From Rhabditoides inermis (Eukaryota > Nematoda > Chromadorea > Rhabditida > Rhabditidae), in the NCBI GenBank assembly GCA_963966185.1, contig CAWZYM010000307.1:181001-245000 (forward strand): DNA of 64,000 nt, written 5' to 3'. This document shows positions 12,691 to 25,376 of the stretch, piece after piece. The notes under the pieces are model-generated. The model was not told the origin of the DNA, did no database searches, and saw only the letters and a program-made list of their open reading frames with translations. Positions within the stretch are counted from its first letter, which is position 1. The number at the start of each line of letters is the position of its first letter. Both the position numbers and the translations under genes were made by a program.

Positions 12691-15232
12691 CTCTCTTCTT
12701 TTTTCACTTACATCCTGCACACTGCCCGTTTCGCTCTCCTCTTCCTCTCCCTGCTCCTGCTCCTGCTCCTCCTCTCCCTTCTCCTGCTCCTTCTGCTCCA
12801 ACTCCCTCAGATGCCTCTCTCGTTGACTCGGACCATACTTGCACGACTGTTTCAGACACAGACAGGGAAACTCGCGGATCTGAAAGGGGGCACATAGGAG
12901 ATAGAGAGGGTAGAAACTGTTCACCTTGGCTTCCCACCACGACACTCCATAGTCGATCGTCAGCTCCTCTCCCTGTTGGATGCTCCGCGCGGCAAAGATG
13001 CAAATGTGGTTGAAGGTCGGATTCCACGAGTCCCAGATCACCATTCCCACCTGACAATCAATCAGTAAATAAACACATACATGGAAACTCCACACTGTCT
13101 AGTCTACCTTGCAGTTGGGCTCGCACGAGTGGTTGATGAAGCGTCCGAAGTTGCCGAAGACTCGCGCGTCGATCGTGTAACGATCATCGCCCTGCAATAC
13201 GAACAGAGTTGTTGATGCACAGTTGCATCCAGCTAGTTCTAATTTCGACGAAACGAATATTCCACATTCCACAAGCAAGTATGAAGTATACTGGATTCCA
13301 CCCCCACCCACCATGACCGTCTCGAATAGGTATGCATCTGGGCGGGAGTCGGCCACCCTTTCATCCAACAACTCTCCAGTGTACTCGCAGATGAACGCGC
13401 CACGAGAGATCTGCAACAACATACGCTCCACCAGCCGCTTCGAAGAGTACATTGAACGAATAGAAATTATCAGCTGTTGAACTTGAATTTGTTGAATTGA
13501 AGTACCAGTATATGAAGGTAAGTTGAAACAGCATGTAACATTTGAATCACATACTAGTAGACAATCACAATTCTTATTTCATATTCCCCTTTTCACTCAC
13601 AGTCCTCAGCGCCCGCACGGCCCATCCACGCGCGTCCGGAGAGCGGAACACCTCAACAACACAGCAGTCAAAAGCAAAACACGTTTCAAAGAGATCATAT
13701 AACTCGAACATTGATTCATAAATTTTTATTGGACTAGAGCTTTTTTCGTACAAACAGTATCAGCTATCATCCACTGTCCCCCCTCTTTCTCTCCCCCTCT
13801 CTCTCTCTCCCCCCTCCCCTCACCTCTACTGGATGCATGGCTCCCTTCTGTGCCACCCGGTTGCCGCAGTGCAGCGAGCACTCGCACACACTGCTGCACT
13901 CACGCACCGAGCTGTTCAGACGATCCATGTGCACCTAAAACAGAACACCTACTGTATCCCCTCCACTCATAGTTCCTACCGTATCCCGCACACTCACATT
14001 CCCCTCGTGGCTGTAGTTTCTGTTGCCGTGGGAGCACTTGCACGACACCTCGCAGAGACCGGTGCAAGCACAGTGCTGAACGGAAGATCTCTCTCTCTCT
14101 CTTTTTCTCTCTCTCTCTCCCTCCCCCCCTCTCTCCTCACCGGAGTATAGTCGTTCTGGTCGCTCCTTCCGGCCAGAATCCTCGACGGATCCACCACTCG
14201 AGTCGCGTAGATGAAATCATCCAACCGAGTCTTGTCCACCTGCAATTGAACCACTCAATAAACATTCACACATGTCAATTTACGTCAATTATTGACAAAA
14301 ACGTAATTATTGACAAAAAACGTCAATTATTGACATACTTTAAATAAAGTTTCGCGTTTTGCCTTTAGGTTTTTTAAGGGAAACTAAAACACAAACCTCA
14401 TTGACTACTCGCACGGGGAAGCGCTCGCGTCCGCCCGAAAGGTCACTGAACAGAAAGGATGAGAGAGGGAAGGGAAAGGAGGGGAGGGATGCCCCCTACT
14501 CACGGATGGATGACGTTGCGTCTGCCGACCCGTCCGGCCTGTATCCTCGCCCTGTACTCGTGCAGGCGACTCGCCCTATCCACCTCGTCCCGCACAGTCG
14601 ACGGGGCCGACTGAAAACAGTCTCGTAGACTATTACAGCAATATGACCTGCTCACAACCATATCTTTGGATCTTCGGAAGAAAATAATTTAATCTACATA
14701 CAATTTTTTTCGATGAAAGTTGAAGACAGCTCGTCTGACATGAATATACCTCTTTTCTATCGCATTTTCACCCACCTGACACATATCCTTGAGTGTCATC
14801 CCATCGAACCCACTCCGCATCTCCCCGTCCACTGCCTCGAACTCGCGAAGCATACTGTAAACAAACAAATAGGTAATATAAATACAAAGTCGTGAAATAC
14901 AAAGTGAGAAGGGAAGTTGAAGAAACTGGCAGTTACTATACCAACGAAACACAATTTTAATTTATTTATTTTTTCGTTACCGAGCTCAAAACGTCAAGAA
15001 ACCCCTATATAATATAGAGGTCTCTACGAAAAACACGGATCACAGAGCATTGCGCTGGTCCACCTAGCTGGTCACTTATTTATTTGTAGTCAACGCTGCA
15101 ATTGACACAAGGAAAAAGATTGCGGGAATCGAGCTCTATGGGAAAAAGACAGAGCAAACGTACAGAAATCGAAGTGGGCAGCCGACCGTTGTCATTAGCA
15201 TGTACGAATCTCTCACACTCTCAGAACTCGAT

Positions 15233-15300
<68 letters not shown>

Positions 15301-16976
15301 GCATCCACATTGTGGAATAGGAGGACATACATGCATCCGCCACACAGTGAAGATGCCACGCGTAAAGTCGACATAGTGATAGAATGTAAAAATGACTATG
15401 AATGACTAAAATGACTAAAAATGACAAGACTCGCCACTCTGCGACGAGGAATATACGGATTAGGCAGACTGGATAATCAGGATGTACGCATCTTCCGATG
15501 ATTCACAGACGCCAGCATAAATTGCTTATTCATCATGTTGCAAAAGGGAGATTAATATTAACCACCCGAATAATACGCAAAAACAGCAAGTTGATTATAT
15601 TCCTATACTCCATTCTAACTCACTTGCGCGAGCGACTCCTGAAAGAATGAAATTGCCCAAAATGTTGTTTAGAGCGGCCAAAAAAGGAAGAGGCGAGTTC
15701 GCGAGTTGCAGAGAAGAAGAGGCAACAGAGTGGGCAAGCAATCAGCGCGCAGTCACATATCTCTCGTATCCAAGAGAGCAGCTATCAGTACATGTATGTG
15801 ATGTATGTCTCCAATTAGCCTTTTCCCCCTCTCCCTCCCTCTCTGTTGCGCATCGCAATCCGAGACTCCTAGTCCAACCCGCCCATTTCCGCCTTCTTTG
15901 AGAAATCCGAAGCCCAACACAAATCCCGAATCTCGACAAATCTAGGATTAAAAAAGTGCATGCAATCGCGTATAGATAAGGGCTTCGACGACAAAAAACG
16001 ACGAGTGACGATTTGAAAATCGGCGAGAGCGCTTCGACCGGAATTTGTCGAGAAGAAATTGAGGGCGGCCGACGTACGCACGCCCAGACACATTTACGAG
16101 CACCGAAAATTTGCATAGCAGATGCGTATGCACGACACGAATATATTGCCGGGAATATCGAGGAGACGAGCCTGCGGGAAAGGAAAAGCTGAGGAAAAGC
16201 GCCACATTGCCAAGTTCGGAATGTCTCCGCCACGCTATTCGCTAATCGCGCAGATTAGCGAGAGAATGGCAGAGTGAGAGCGGCAGCCAGCCTCACTCGG
16301 CACAAGAATAGACTGCCCCTCTTCCCACTTCCCCCTCTCTCTCCCTCGTCCCTTTCTTCTCGCGCTTGTAAATAGAATAACATGCAGAGAATGCGGGGAC
16401 AAATTACATCACTACTCCTGCCCAACCAGGCCCGATCCTCCGATACACTAGCAGAACATCCCACAAAGGGATGATCCGAGATGGTGATGTGTGCTCTGGA
16501 AACATGCGATGCGTGCACTCATGTTCTCGAGAAGAAAGAAGAAGAAGGAAGACAAGAGCCTCTGCGAAACTCGCGTCGAGTGGGCCAAAAACGAAGTCTG
16601 CAGTAGAGTGCGGATGACACCTTGGTGAGCAGAGGAGACGCTGAGTGGACATCCATCACGGAACGATTCAATGCGTGCAGCTGTAATTGCCCCCCCCCCC
16701 CCAAGGAGCAAGCCACACCATTCCAGAACATCCATACGTCAGCGAACGACGCGGAAACATGCGCACATGTCTCCAATCATGACACTCTCGTGCAACACTC
16801 ATGAGTAGGTCTGCGTCTGCGAGTGCATACATACATGAGAGATGATGGGTGAGTAAGCAGAAGCGATAGAGGGATAGAGGGTATCAGCTCCCGAATCAGA
16901 CTGCTGTGTATGTGCAATCCCCCAGGGTGCGACTAGATCGCATTTATGATGCGCTTCAAAAACAACACACACACAC

Positions 16977-17033
<57 letters not shown>

Positions 17034-18756
17034 CGTTCACTCTCTCTCTCTTTCTCTGAATGCAATGCAACATGCGTCTCTATCTGGGTGTTTGATAAAT
17101 TGGCCGTCAGATATACATTCTTGTTTACACGCGAATCACAAGACAACAACGTACGTATAGGAGTAAACCGAGAAGAAGTCAATGAGACGTCACCCCTTGT
17201 GAAAACAGTACGATGTTTATCCAAACGTACGGTGTGAGAGTACTATAGTAGTGAGGAGTATCAGGCATGAAGATAACGCAAGCAATATTTGTGAGATAGT
17301 ACATCCAGTACTTGCATATCTACGTCACGCGAGTTGCAAGAGGAAAGCCCTGGGAGAAAAAGAGAAGGACGCAAAGCGCGGAGCAGTGCAATATTATCCT
17401 CGCAATATAATCTACCCCCCCCCCCCCCCTCCTTCTTTAGTCCCCATACTTGAGCCCGGCAACCACAAATAAGGCTATTCTGCATGAGAAGAGAGGAAAA
17501 TGTCCTCTCTTTCTATCTCTGCGCATATTCCAAAGCCTTTTCGCACTCGCTAGAGTAGAAATCCCTGATTATGAGCAGAATTTATAGGATTATAGCGCGA
17601 TAATGGACTAGTAAACTAATGGATATATAGTACATTGAAGTACTATGGGAGATGAGAAGCTGGATGGAGGATTGTGGGTTGAAACAAAGACACGCAAGTA
17701 GTTTTCTTTTCATCTCTTTCCCTCTCCCTCCTTCTCTATCTCTCCCTCTCTTTCTCTCTACAGGAACTATGAAAGAGGCAACAGGAAAACGCGCACAATG
17801 GCGCATTGTACAAGTTTCGGCGAGGGATCGCATGCCAGTCGCTCAAAACAAAGTCACAAAACGGAGGGTTGATGCCGACTAGCATCCTACCCTACGGTAT
17901 AATGAAAATTAGAGGGTGCTTGTAATGGAAGTGAAAGATAAAATATAGTTGCAGAGAGCAAGAGATACGGATATAGCATACAGAGAAGAGAGATTGAAGT
18001 AACTGACTGTCTGATGAGAAGCCAGTGTCGTCGTCGCCCCATTATGTGCATCACAGTGTCCCCCTTGTCGTTAGGCTCACTCGCCAAAGCGCAGTACTCT
18101 TTTGTCATCTGAAAGTTGCTGAGTTGCTGTATCGAGATTCATAAGTGAGGTAGACAATTAGACTACAGTAACCCACCTGTAGAGCAGCCAGCATGCGAAT
18201 CTTGTCGTGCTCGGAACAGTCGCATTCCGCCATCTGAAACAGAATCAGAATTCGAATCATGCAGCATTGAAAAATTGCATAATCAAAACTCTAACAATAA
18301 AGTGAACATTGGAATGGAAAGTGAAAAGAGGCGACACCTTGAACATTACTGCTGCAGTGACGGGTGCTTGGGAGGAGCGCAGGGCGTACACTACTTCCCG
18401 CATACCGCGCTGCACAGCCAGAGGGAGCAGCGGGGCGAGGAGGGCCGTCGTCGACTGAAACAGCCCCGTTCAACATGAATAGTAAAAGTGTATTCGACTC
18501 ACTCCCTCGTCTACCAGCCCGTCTCCGAGTGCGCGACAGAAGGCGAGCACGTCTTCCTCCAGCCCGTCGGCCAGCGAGGACAGCAGCAGACGGAGAGAGG
18601 CGTTCGGACACGACTGACATCGACCACAATGCAGTACACGACTGGACATTGACTCACCTTGAACTGCTTCAGTCGGGCGCGGTACTCGACCCTTCTGTCC
18701 TCCTGCGGCTCGTCCTCCACGTCTGGAGGACGCGGCTGCACCCCGCTAGCGATCAT
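12494..18756 (-). CDS. SUV39/G9a-class histone lysine methyltransferase
   Basis: Sixteen exons give about 545 residues. Upstream block: 18658-18756, 18503-18613, 18338-18454, 18177-18233, 18008-18108. Downstream block: 14776-14854, 14504-14610, 14397-14445, 14141-14239, 13998-14075, 13824-13934, 13601-13651, 13312-13410, 13108-13191, 12925-13050, 12712-12879, 12494-12595. The pre-SET domain has all nine zinc cysteines (CACTGLCEVSCKC then CSSVCECSLHC). The SET core has GAFICEYTGEL, INHSCEPNC (near residue 406) and EELTIDYG (near 447); post-SET is CLCLKQSC. This combination indicates a nuclear H3K9 methyltransferase. The first 190 residues are leucine-rich helices with an ankyrin-like GDTVMHIMGRR. 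The two blocks join in phase across a 3.15-kb intron. Alternatively the SET part starts at an ATG at 14853 and is a separate gene. Confidence 0.85.
14274..14336 (+). repeat. short tandem repeat in a SET-gene intron
   Basis: Three copies of a 20-bp unit containing the palindrome TCAATTATTGA, separated by A-runs. AT-rich, in the intron 14240-14396. Confidence 0.75.
15237..15299 (+). repeat. GA microsatellite
   Basis: Nearly pure (GA)n with a single GC interruption. Confidence 0.95.
16979..17030 (+). repeat. GA microsatellite after a CA run
   Basis: Pure (GA)n preceded by a short (CA)n at 16965-16976. Confidence 0.95.
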
Positions 18757-19043
18757 CTGATCTAAACGAGAGAAAAAAATACATCTCTATTCGTAAGTTG
18801 AGCTGACGTATAACAACAAACAGCAGAAACACAACAACAAAATAAAAAAAGCGCGCACGGAATAGTAGTGTATACCAAAATAGTCGTGCGTTGCTCGAGT
18901 GTAGCTTCAAATGCACTTTGCACAATATTGTTTGCTATTGCTTCTTCAGCTGTTTCGTTTTATTTTTGTTTGTTGGGGTTTTTTCACTGTTTGTCTGTTG
19001 TAAATGTATTTATGTAAAACATTTTACACGTATTCTTTTCAGA
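18757..19043. promoter_or_regulatory. shared intergenic region of two divergent genes
   Basis: Only 287 bases separate the start codons of the SET methyltransferase (minus) and cyclophilin H (plus). Both starts are directly preceded by acceptor-like sites (GTTTAG five bases before the ATG on the minus strand, TTTTCAG one base before the ATG on the plus strand). Any promoters must be in this segment, so it is a candidate bidirectional promoter. No TATA box is obvious. Confidence 0.5.
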
Positions 19044-19879
19044 ATGACGGAGTACGACAAGCTGTCGGAGAAGCTGCAGCACCCCGACAACCCAATCGTG
19101 TTCTTCGAGATGACCGCTGGAGGAGCACCCATCGGAACCATCACGGTGCGTATTCAACATTATTCGATCAAAAACATGTCATGTAGATGGAGCTGTTCGC
19201 CCACGTTGTCCCGAAGACGGCCGAGAACTTCCGCCAGCTCTGCACCGGCGAGTTCAGGTATGTCGTTTTATCTTTTTCGAAATGCAATTTGCAAGTTTCG
19301 ATGTTGTTGTTCAGTTGTTATTATGTTTTGATTTAGGAAAAAGGGTCTGCCCGTTGGCTACAAGGGCGCCGGCTTCCATCGAGTCATCAAGGACTTCATG
19401 ATCCAGGGAGGAGACTTTGTCAACGTACGGTTTCATGTTTCATCATATCATATATTTCGCAATATCGATTGTTCCCAGGGCGACGGCACCGGTATGGAGA
19501 GCATCTACGGGCCCAAGTTCCGCGACGAGAACTTTGACCTCGGACACACCGGACCCGGAATCCTTTCCATGGTACGTTCCACACCAATGTATTCGAAAAC
19601 CACTCTGAAACGCTGATTCATCAGGCAAACAGCGGTCCTGACACGAACGCCTGCCAGTTCTTCGTCACATGTGCCAAGACCGACTTTCTCGACAAGAAGC
19701 ACGTCGTGTTCGGTGAGTACCTGATTACCGTATTCGTGTACATACAGTATTATATGATATGATGTGCAGGTACTGTGTTGGATGGTATGCTGACGGTGCG
19801 AAAGATCGAGAACTGTCCGACGGGCGCGAACAACAAGCCCAAGCTGCCCATCGTCATCTCACAGTCCGGTCAGCTGTAG
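19044..19879 (+). CDS. PPIH: cyclophilin H, U4/U6 snRNP peptidyl-prolyl isomerase
   Basis: Six exons (19044-19145, 19187-19257, 19337-19424, 19479-19571, 19625-19712, 19770-19879) give 183 residues. The cyclophilin core is intact: [20 protein letters not shown] with the catalytic Arg and the F-M-Q-G-G-D motif, [27 protein letters not shown], and KKHVVFG. The [12 protein letters not shown] end and the [13 protein letters not shown] insertion are those of the spliceosomal H type rather than cyclophilin A. The protein catalyses prolyl isomerisation and binds the PRP4/PRP3 proteins of the tri-snRNP in the nucleus. The ATG lies one base after TTTTCAG, a strong sign of trans-splicing or a 5' UTR intron. 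Rab21 follows 319 bases downstream in the same orientation. Confidence 0.96.
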
Positions 19880-20197
19880 GCGAACACATCAGTTTGTTAC
19901 GTTTCCAACATTTCTCTTTCACCCGTGTTCTCTATGAGGTCTCATTTGTTATATGTTGTCTGTATTGTGAATCGTGTTGTTGACTCATGGGTATAAAATG
20001 TTTTGCTACTCTGTCGTCTGTCGGCTAATCTTTTTGCTGACCGCGGTCGCTATCGATTCGTTGCTATTGCGATGCGCAGGGGAATCTCCCCCGCGTTCTC
20101 TCTCACAGGTTCATTGTGATATTGTGGTGATAGCACTAGACTCTCGACTGATAGGCTTGTGTGCAATTGTGCTGCGACTGTGTGTTTCAGGCGGGCC

Positions 20198-23100
20198 ATG
20201 GAGCGACCCAGCACCTCCATGGACGACTACAGATTCAAGGTGAGGAGAGGGGAGGGATGGAGGAGGAGAAGGATAGAGACGATCTAGGTGGTTCTCCTCG
20301 GCGAAGGAGCTGTCGGAAAGTCGTCTCTGATGCTGCGATTCGTGGAGAATCGATTCAACCAGAAGCATCTGTCCACTATCACTGTGAGTATATATTTATT
20401 GATAGAGATATTGATTAACGTTCAAGTTCATTAACTGCAACAGTTGAGATTTAAACTATCGATTGATTGACCGTCGAGCTTGTTGAGGCGTCGTTTCTGT
20501 CGAAGGTAATGGAGGTGGATGGGGAGAGTGTGGAGCTGAACATCTGGGACACGGCCGGACAGGAGAAGTTCCACGCACTCGGACCCATATACTACAGGTA
20601 GATCTCGGGGCAAGTGTGGTGAATAGCTTTTTAATAATTATTCATCTCGATCAGATAGAGTACCGTTCACTTTTTACTCTCAATTCTATATTGGATTTGG
20701 ATTGCAATTGCATGCTTTTTATTATTACTACTATCATTATTATCATTATTATGTGAACTGTGAGTAACGATAACTTCTACTGTCTGTTTGCATAAGATTT
20801 GAATTTATTCGGAATATATCGAGATTGTTGCAGGAACAGCCAGGGCGCTCTGCTGGTATACGACATCACTGATAGCCGATCGTTCGAGAAGGTACGTTAG
20901 ATGCAGGCTCCCATTCTCATCTCACTAGTTGTGGTCGTCTCTCCGCGTATGTATGTCTGCATGGTTTGATGCGTGTGTTTGAGGTGAAGGTGTGGGCGCG
21001 CGAGCTGCGGCGGTCGCTGGGAGATGATGTGTGCGTGCTGGTGAGTCTCCCTGTCTCTCTCTCCTCCCTCTTTGCCCTCTCTTCCCTCTCTCCCCTCCCT
21101 TTCCCACAAACCCCCCTCTCTCCCCTCACACCTCTTATCTTCAGGTGGTGGGCAACAAGCTCGACTTGGAGCGCGAGCGCAACGTCAGCTATGAAGACGC
21201 CGAGGGGTAGGTATTTTGAAGGTTTCAGTTTGAAATTTGAAGCGGTTGTTTTACTGTGATTTGTCGCGCCTGTCTATACTTTCTGTTTCCCGCTCCACAG
21301 TTAGCGTCACGGAGAAAGCATGAATGACGTCTATAATTGTTGATTTCCGAGTTCGAAAATAGCAATATGGGGATGCTCGATCGGATGTTTTGGTGTAGCT
21401 TTGTAACAACGCTACAACTCCGTCGTTTGCATTTCTTCACTGTCGTAGTTACGTTCTTCTTTGCGGTTCTTCATTTTTATTCAGGATTGTTATTTTGGTA
21501 GTCTGAACGGATATAGAGTCTATAGACCTTTTGCAGGTACGCTTCCGAAGTGGGAGCGGAGTACATGGAAGTATCGGCCAAGGACAACATCAACATCCAA
21601 CCCATGTTCGAGAAAATCGCTTATAGTGGGTTACCTTTTTTACTTTTTATTTTTTTTGGATATCAGCGTCCCTTGTTCTCTTGTAGTAAGAAAGGTATTT
21701 TGTTTAGAACGCCTTCAATTGCGCATTATTCAAATTCAATATTATTACGATTAGGCGCGCATGCGGCACCCGCCCATCCTATCTACCACACAGCATAGGA
21801 TGGCGACTACTGGTAGCTTGAGTAGAGTGAGTGCGAGGAAGGAAGGACGACTCGGTCGCCTCACATCTCAGAGCATGTTGTCTTGGCGTCTGCAGAACGA
21901 AAAACGGCCGCCTTTGTGCGGAACTGTTCGAATGAACACGCGTCGGTGGCTGTGCTGGTCCGAAGTGGCACGCGATTCGCACGCAGACTGTCTAACTCGC
22001 GCTCACAGAAACCATGCGGCAGTTCCACTGCTTCTGCCGTCGGATCCCGCTTGAACAACATCTGAAATGGTGTTGCATTGATAGCAAGCTTCGAATGCCA
22101 GCTTCACCTTGACAGTCGGTTGGCCATCAATATCCCATAATTCGAATATGATTGCCGATGAGAACTGGGCATTGTGTATGCTCTGTCCCTGCAGTGCGAC
22201 GTCTCGCATGTCAAATGCTTCCAGTACACTCATTAGAATCCAGTCTTGCTGAAATGAAGGTTATCCTGTTATTTTCTTAGTTGACTTACTGTAGAAAATC
22301 CGCGAAATTTGAGCGGCGCGCAGTTGGCGTTGTTATTGTTTGAGTCGAAACAAGTGCGAATTGTCTTTTCTGAAAACGTGAGATAGATGGTGGCTGAGAG
22401 GTTGATGGAAATACCCATGTCGTTGAGTATGATGTTGAGTCCCTCTCCGATGATGGCTTGTAGCGCACTCTCATCGCGAAATTCGCCCAATCCGCCCACA
22501 AAACGGCACACCTTAGAGGTGTTTTGCTTCGCCCTAAAATGGTGCGAGTGTTACCGTGTAGTACATTTCAATGGCGTCTCGCTCCACGTTTCCGTTGTAC
22601 CAGCTCGGCCGAACTAGGCCAGCATTTCCGGAAAGAGTCTAAACAATATAAATGTTTTGATGGATTCTGTTTTTGTTTAATTTACCTCAGTGATAAGCGC
22701 TTCAATCTGATTGAATTGATCATCGGAGAACTGGGCGAATTTCGCGTTGCTTTTCTTTAGACATTGGAAAACGGCCAGCTCGAAACTGTGGAACTGAAGA
22801 GGAGTTGAGAGGATTTGTGCAATGATCTGTTCTCACTTTGCCTCCGAACGATTCCACTGGCGGGAAGTCGGAGCAATGGCGGTGGTAGAGGCGCACCTTG
22901 CGTTCGCACCTGTCCCACGGGGTGTTGAGGATCTGAATCACAAAGAGTGAATGGGATACACAATAATCTTGACACACGTAGTCGTGTCCCATGTTGTTGG
23001 CGTGAATAGCTACGGGCAGTGGGAATGTCATGCTCGCGGCGTGCTGGCTGAACATGCCTTGCATCACAGCCACTCCCGACTCGAGACACCGAGTCAAGTC

Positions 23101-24390
23101 GACCGATCGAGTGTGGAACTGAACATGTATATGGTTGTAACATATGTGTACTCGCTTCAGAATGAATAAAACAACAATAAAAACAGTTGTTTCAATTACT
23201 AGTGAAACAAATGTATGACCTGTGAATTGTCCATGTGCACATCGAGTAGTTTTCCATTTACATAGCGTTCACCCAGATATTTTCCTAGTTTGTATTCGTT
23301 CTCCCTGCCTTCCTAAACGGTTGTGTTGGATGTGGAATAAGAGGTTGAGCGACCCATCCATACATCGGTGAGCTGTCCGACTCCATTGGGAAAGTGCTGT
23401 GCATTGGCGGGATCGGAGAATCGATCGGACGGAGCTCTTGCGCCGTGTCGCCAGTACTAAACACATGTACAGAAGTGTGCAGGGTTGACTCTTGACTAAC
23501 CGCGGCGACATATTTCAACGTGCTGTCCGCATATACAGTGGTCAAGAGAGCGGCAGTGAGAAGTAGCATCTGTTAGTGATGAGGAATCCGCCCGCGAATG
23601 ATGCGCAGCCGGTGATGTTATAGGAAATCTGAGAGTGCGGAATATGAATGAGATGTTTTCAAGAGAATATGAATGAGATGTCTTCACCAGAATCGCAAGC
23701 GTTTCTTTGTCGTCGGATGATCGAATCGAATAACAGAGGGTGTAAGCAGATTATTGGACTGAGGCGGAGTGCAAACACGGTGGAGCCGGAAAAGGCGAGC
23801 AGTATAATGTAATGTAACAAAGATACTTTGACAAACACGGAACGATCCAGGTGCCTGTCTGGATCCTCTATGATAGGCTGGAGTGATCAGACTATCACCC
23901 ACACAGTGCACAGAAGAGATGAAAAGGGCGCGCACGATTTGAAGACACCGCTCTTTCCACTTTTCACCTTTGCAATTGGACGTTTCCTGTTCAGACCAGC
24001 GAATCGAAACGGAACACTTGATTTACGACTACGGACACTGTACGGCAAAGGGGTTTTCTTTCACGCTGACCATAAACGATGAACTGCGCAGTATTGATGT
24101 ATGAATCACTTTGGAAACATTGATGATTGAGATTTCTCAGTACATCAAACTATCATTAACACCTGGTGTTTTGCTTCATTTTCTCGAATAGAGTTGCCGA
24201 CCACCGTTCAAATATGACTTGAATGGAAGATCATGGGACGAATACGACGATTTGTGTTTCAGAGATGCTAACAATGGCGCGCACTCGGCAGGCGGCACAG
24301 CCAGTTGGAATGGGAGGAGGGGGAGGGGACGAAAGAAGAAGCATTCAACTTATCGACGACCAGCCACAGAGAAAGAAGAGGTGCTGCTGA
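20198..24390 (+). CDS. RAB21: Rab21 small GTPase, with a gene nested in its last intron
   Basis: Eight exons (20198-20239, 20288-20383, 20479-20597, 20834-20891, 20984-21040, 21145-21206, 21537-21625, 24263-24390) give 216 residues. Visible are the P-loop GEGAVGKSS, the switch II stretch [18 protein letters not shown] ([10 protein letters not shown] is diagnostic for Rab21), NKLD and VSAKDN for guanine binding, and a hypervariable tail with five glycines, [10 protein letters not shown] and a C-terminal RKKRCC for geranylgeranylation. Rab21 acts in early endosome and integrin traffic. The last exon was placed by its TTTCAG acceptor, its phase (A plus AG gives Lys) and the CC end. It lies 2.6 kb away, beyond a minus-strand acid phosphatase gene. 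Reading through the nearest acceptor at 21754 instead would give a tail without cysteines. Confidence 0.9.
21861..23569 (-). CDS. secreted histidine acid phosphatase family protein
   Basis: Ten exons give about 415 residues: 23501-23569, 23364-23456, 23220-23312, 22978-23118, 22837-22932, 22686-22793, 22555-22638, 22290-22511, 22108-22248 and 21861-22061. A signal peptide ([13 protein letters not shown]) is followed by the catalytic RHGARAP motif near residues 26-32 and PNGVGQLT. The C-terminal block [15 protein letters not shown] aligns with the family's S-x-H-D motif, but the histidine is Gln while Asp remains. The family hydrolyses phosphomonoesters in lysosomes or outside the cell; the Gln may lower or abolish activity. 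The start of exon 8 (22511) is a choice between weak acceptors. The ATG follows CTAACAG directly. The whole gene lies inside the last intron of Rab21, on the opposite strand. Confidence 0.88.
23570..24262 (-). other. rest of the large Rab21 intron; exon-like traces
   Basis: Upstream of the acid phosphatase start. On the minus strand a frame at about 23693-23873 encodes a hydrophobic helix ([19 protein letters not shown]) followed by a basic IIRRQRNAC end and a donor-like GTGAAG. Joined to the next acceptor (CTCTCAG near 23633) it would stop after three codons. This could be the end of a small membrane protein gene or a relic. No family recognised. Confidence 0.25.
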
Positions 24391-24638
24391 CGTCTCCCAA
24401 TCTCCACCTCCCTCTTACATATTGCACTATCAGCTGGTCAGTTTCACACTTTACACACACGCATGTTCATTTATAGGTGTCTGTCCGTTTTGTACCCGTG
24501 ATTTGTATAGTCTTTATGATAAAAACATTTTATTATAATCTTGTTAAGTATTTTTGCCCGCGGGCGAATTGAAATTGTAGTAATCAAGTTTTTAATATTG
24601 TGTAATGTAAGATGTAAGCGATGGATGGTGGGACGGTG
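24391..24638 (+). other. convergent 3' region of Rab21 and the TTBK-like kinase
   Basis: About 250 bases of AT-rich sequence between two stop codons facing each other; contains both 3' UTRs. Confidence 0.5.
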
Positions 24639-25302
24639 TCACTTGCGATGATACGCATAGCCGCCAGCCCCCTTGTTGTAAGAATAGCCGTACTTCTTCT
24701 TCCCTCCGACGTCCATCATAGCAGACGACGGCTGCTGCTCCTTCTCCTTCTCCCGCTTCTTCTTGCCCTTCGGCTTGCCGCTCCTGTCGAATCTGAAAAA
24801 AAGATATGAGAATAGGGGGAAGGTGAGAACTGTACTCACTCATCCTGGTCTCGTCTTTCGATCACTCCCTCTGCCCTCTGTTCCATCAGATCGATCTGAA
24901 ATGATGGGTGAGTACAAAGGTATACGGTATGTACATTACCACACAATTCTCGGAGATTTCGAGTGGGTCGGAGGAGACGAACTTATGGGCGCGCTCATAG
25001 ACTTGAGGGTCCTTGAGCATCGCCGATCTCTGGAAGAAGGAGGGTGGGAGATGAAGATGAGAAGAGAGAAAGAGAGAGATGGAGAGAGAGAGAGAGATGG
25101 AGAGGAGAGAGAGAGAGAGAGGAGAGAGAGATAGAGAGAGAGAGAGATAGAGAGAGAGAGAGATAGAGAGAGACTCACGTAGACATCTGCGGCCTTGGGC
25201 TTCTCCCACTCGTATCTGTCTGTGAACGAGACGCCGACTCGCTTCATCAGTTTCTCCAGACACTCGTGGATGAGTTCGTAGCACGGACGACTGACAGAGA
25301 GG

Positions 25303-25341
<39 letters not shown>

Positions 25342-25345
25342 TCTC

Positions 25346-25376
<31 letters not shown>

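Larger units (their letters stand above)
14855..18007 (-). other. long, low-complexity intron (or intergenic gap) of the SET gene
   Basis: About 3.15 kb in which I see no convincing exon on either strand. It contains pure GA/CT tracts (about 15237-15299, 16979-17030), C-runs (16690-16702, 17407-17419) and pyrimidine-rich patches near 17710-17760. A GC-balanced part at 15600-16300 could be regulatory. If the two coding blocks are different genes, this would be the intergenic promoter region. Confidence 0.55.

Noticed and set aside
15742..16233. Minus-strand frame of 163 codons in the large SET intron
   Set aside because: No family resemblance, no splice context, and overlapping frames of similar length on the same strand.
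21626..21799. Rab21 ending in [13 protein letters not shown] after an acceptor at 21754
   Set aside because: This tail has no prenylation cysteines, while 24263-24390 supplies a perfect Rab21 tail in phase.
22108..23569. Sec23/Sec24-type gene
   Set aside because: First impression from scattered exons; the RHGARAP motif, signal peptide and C-terminal block show a histidine acid phosphatase.
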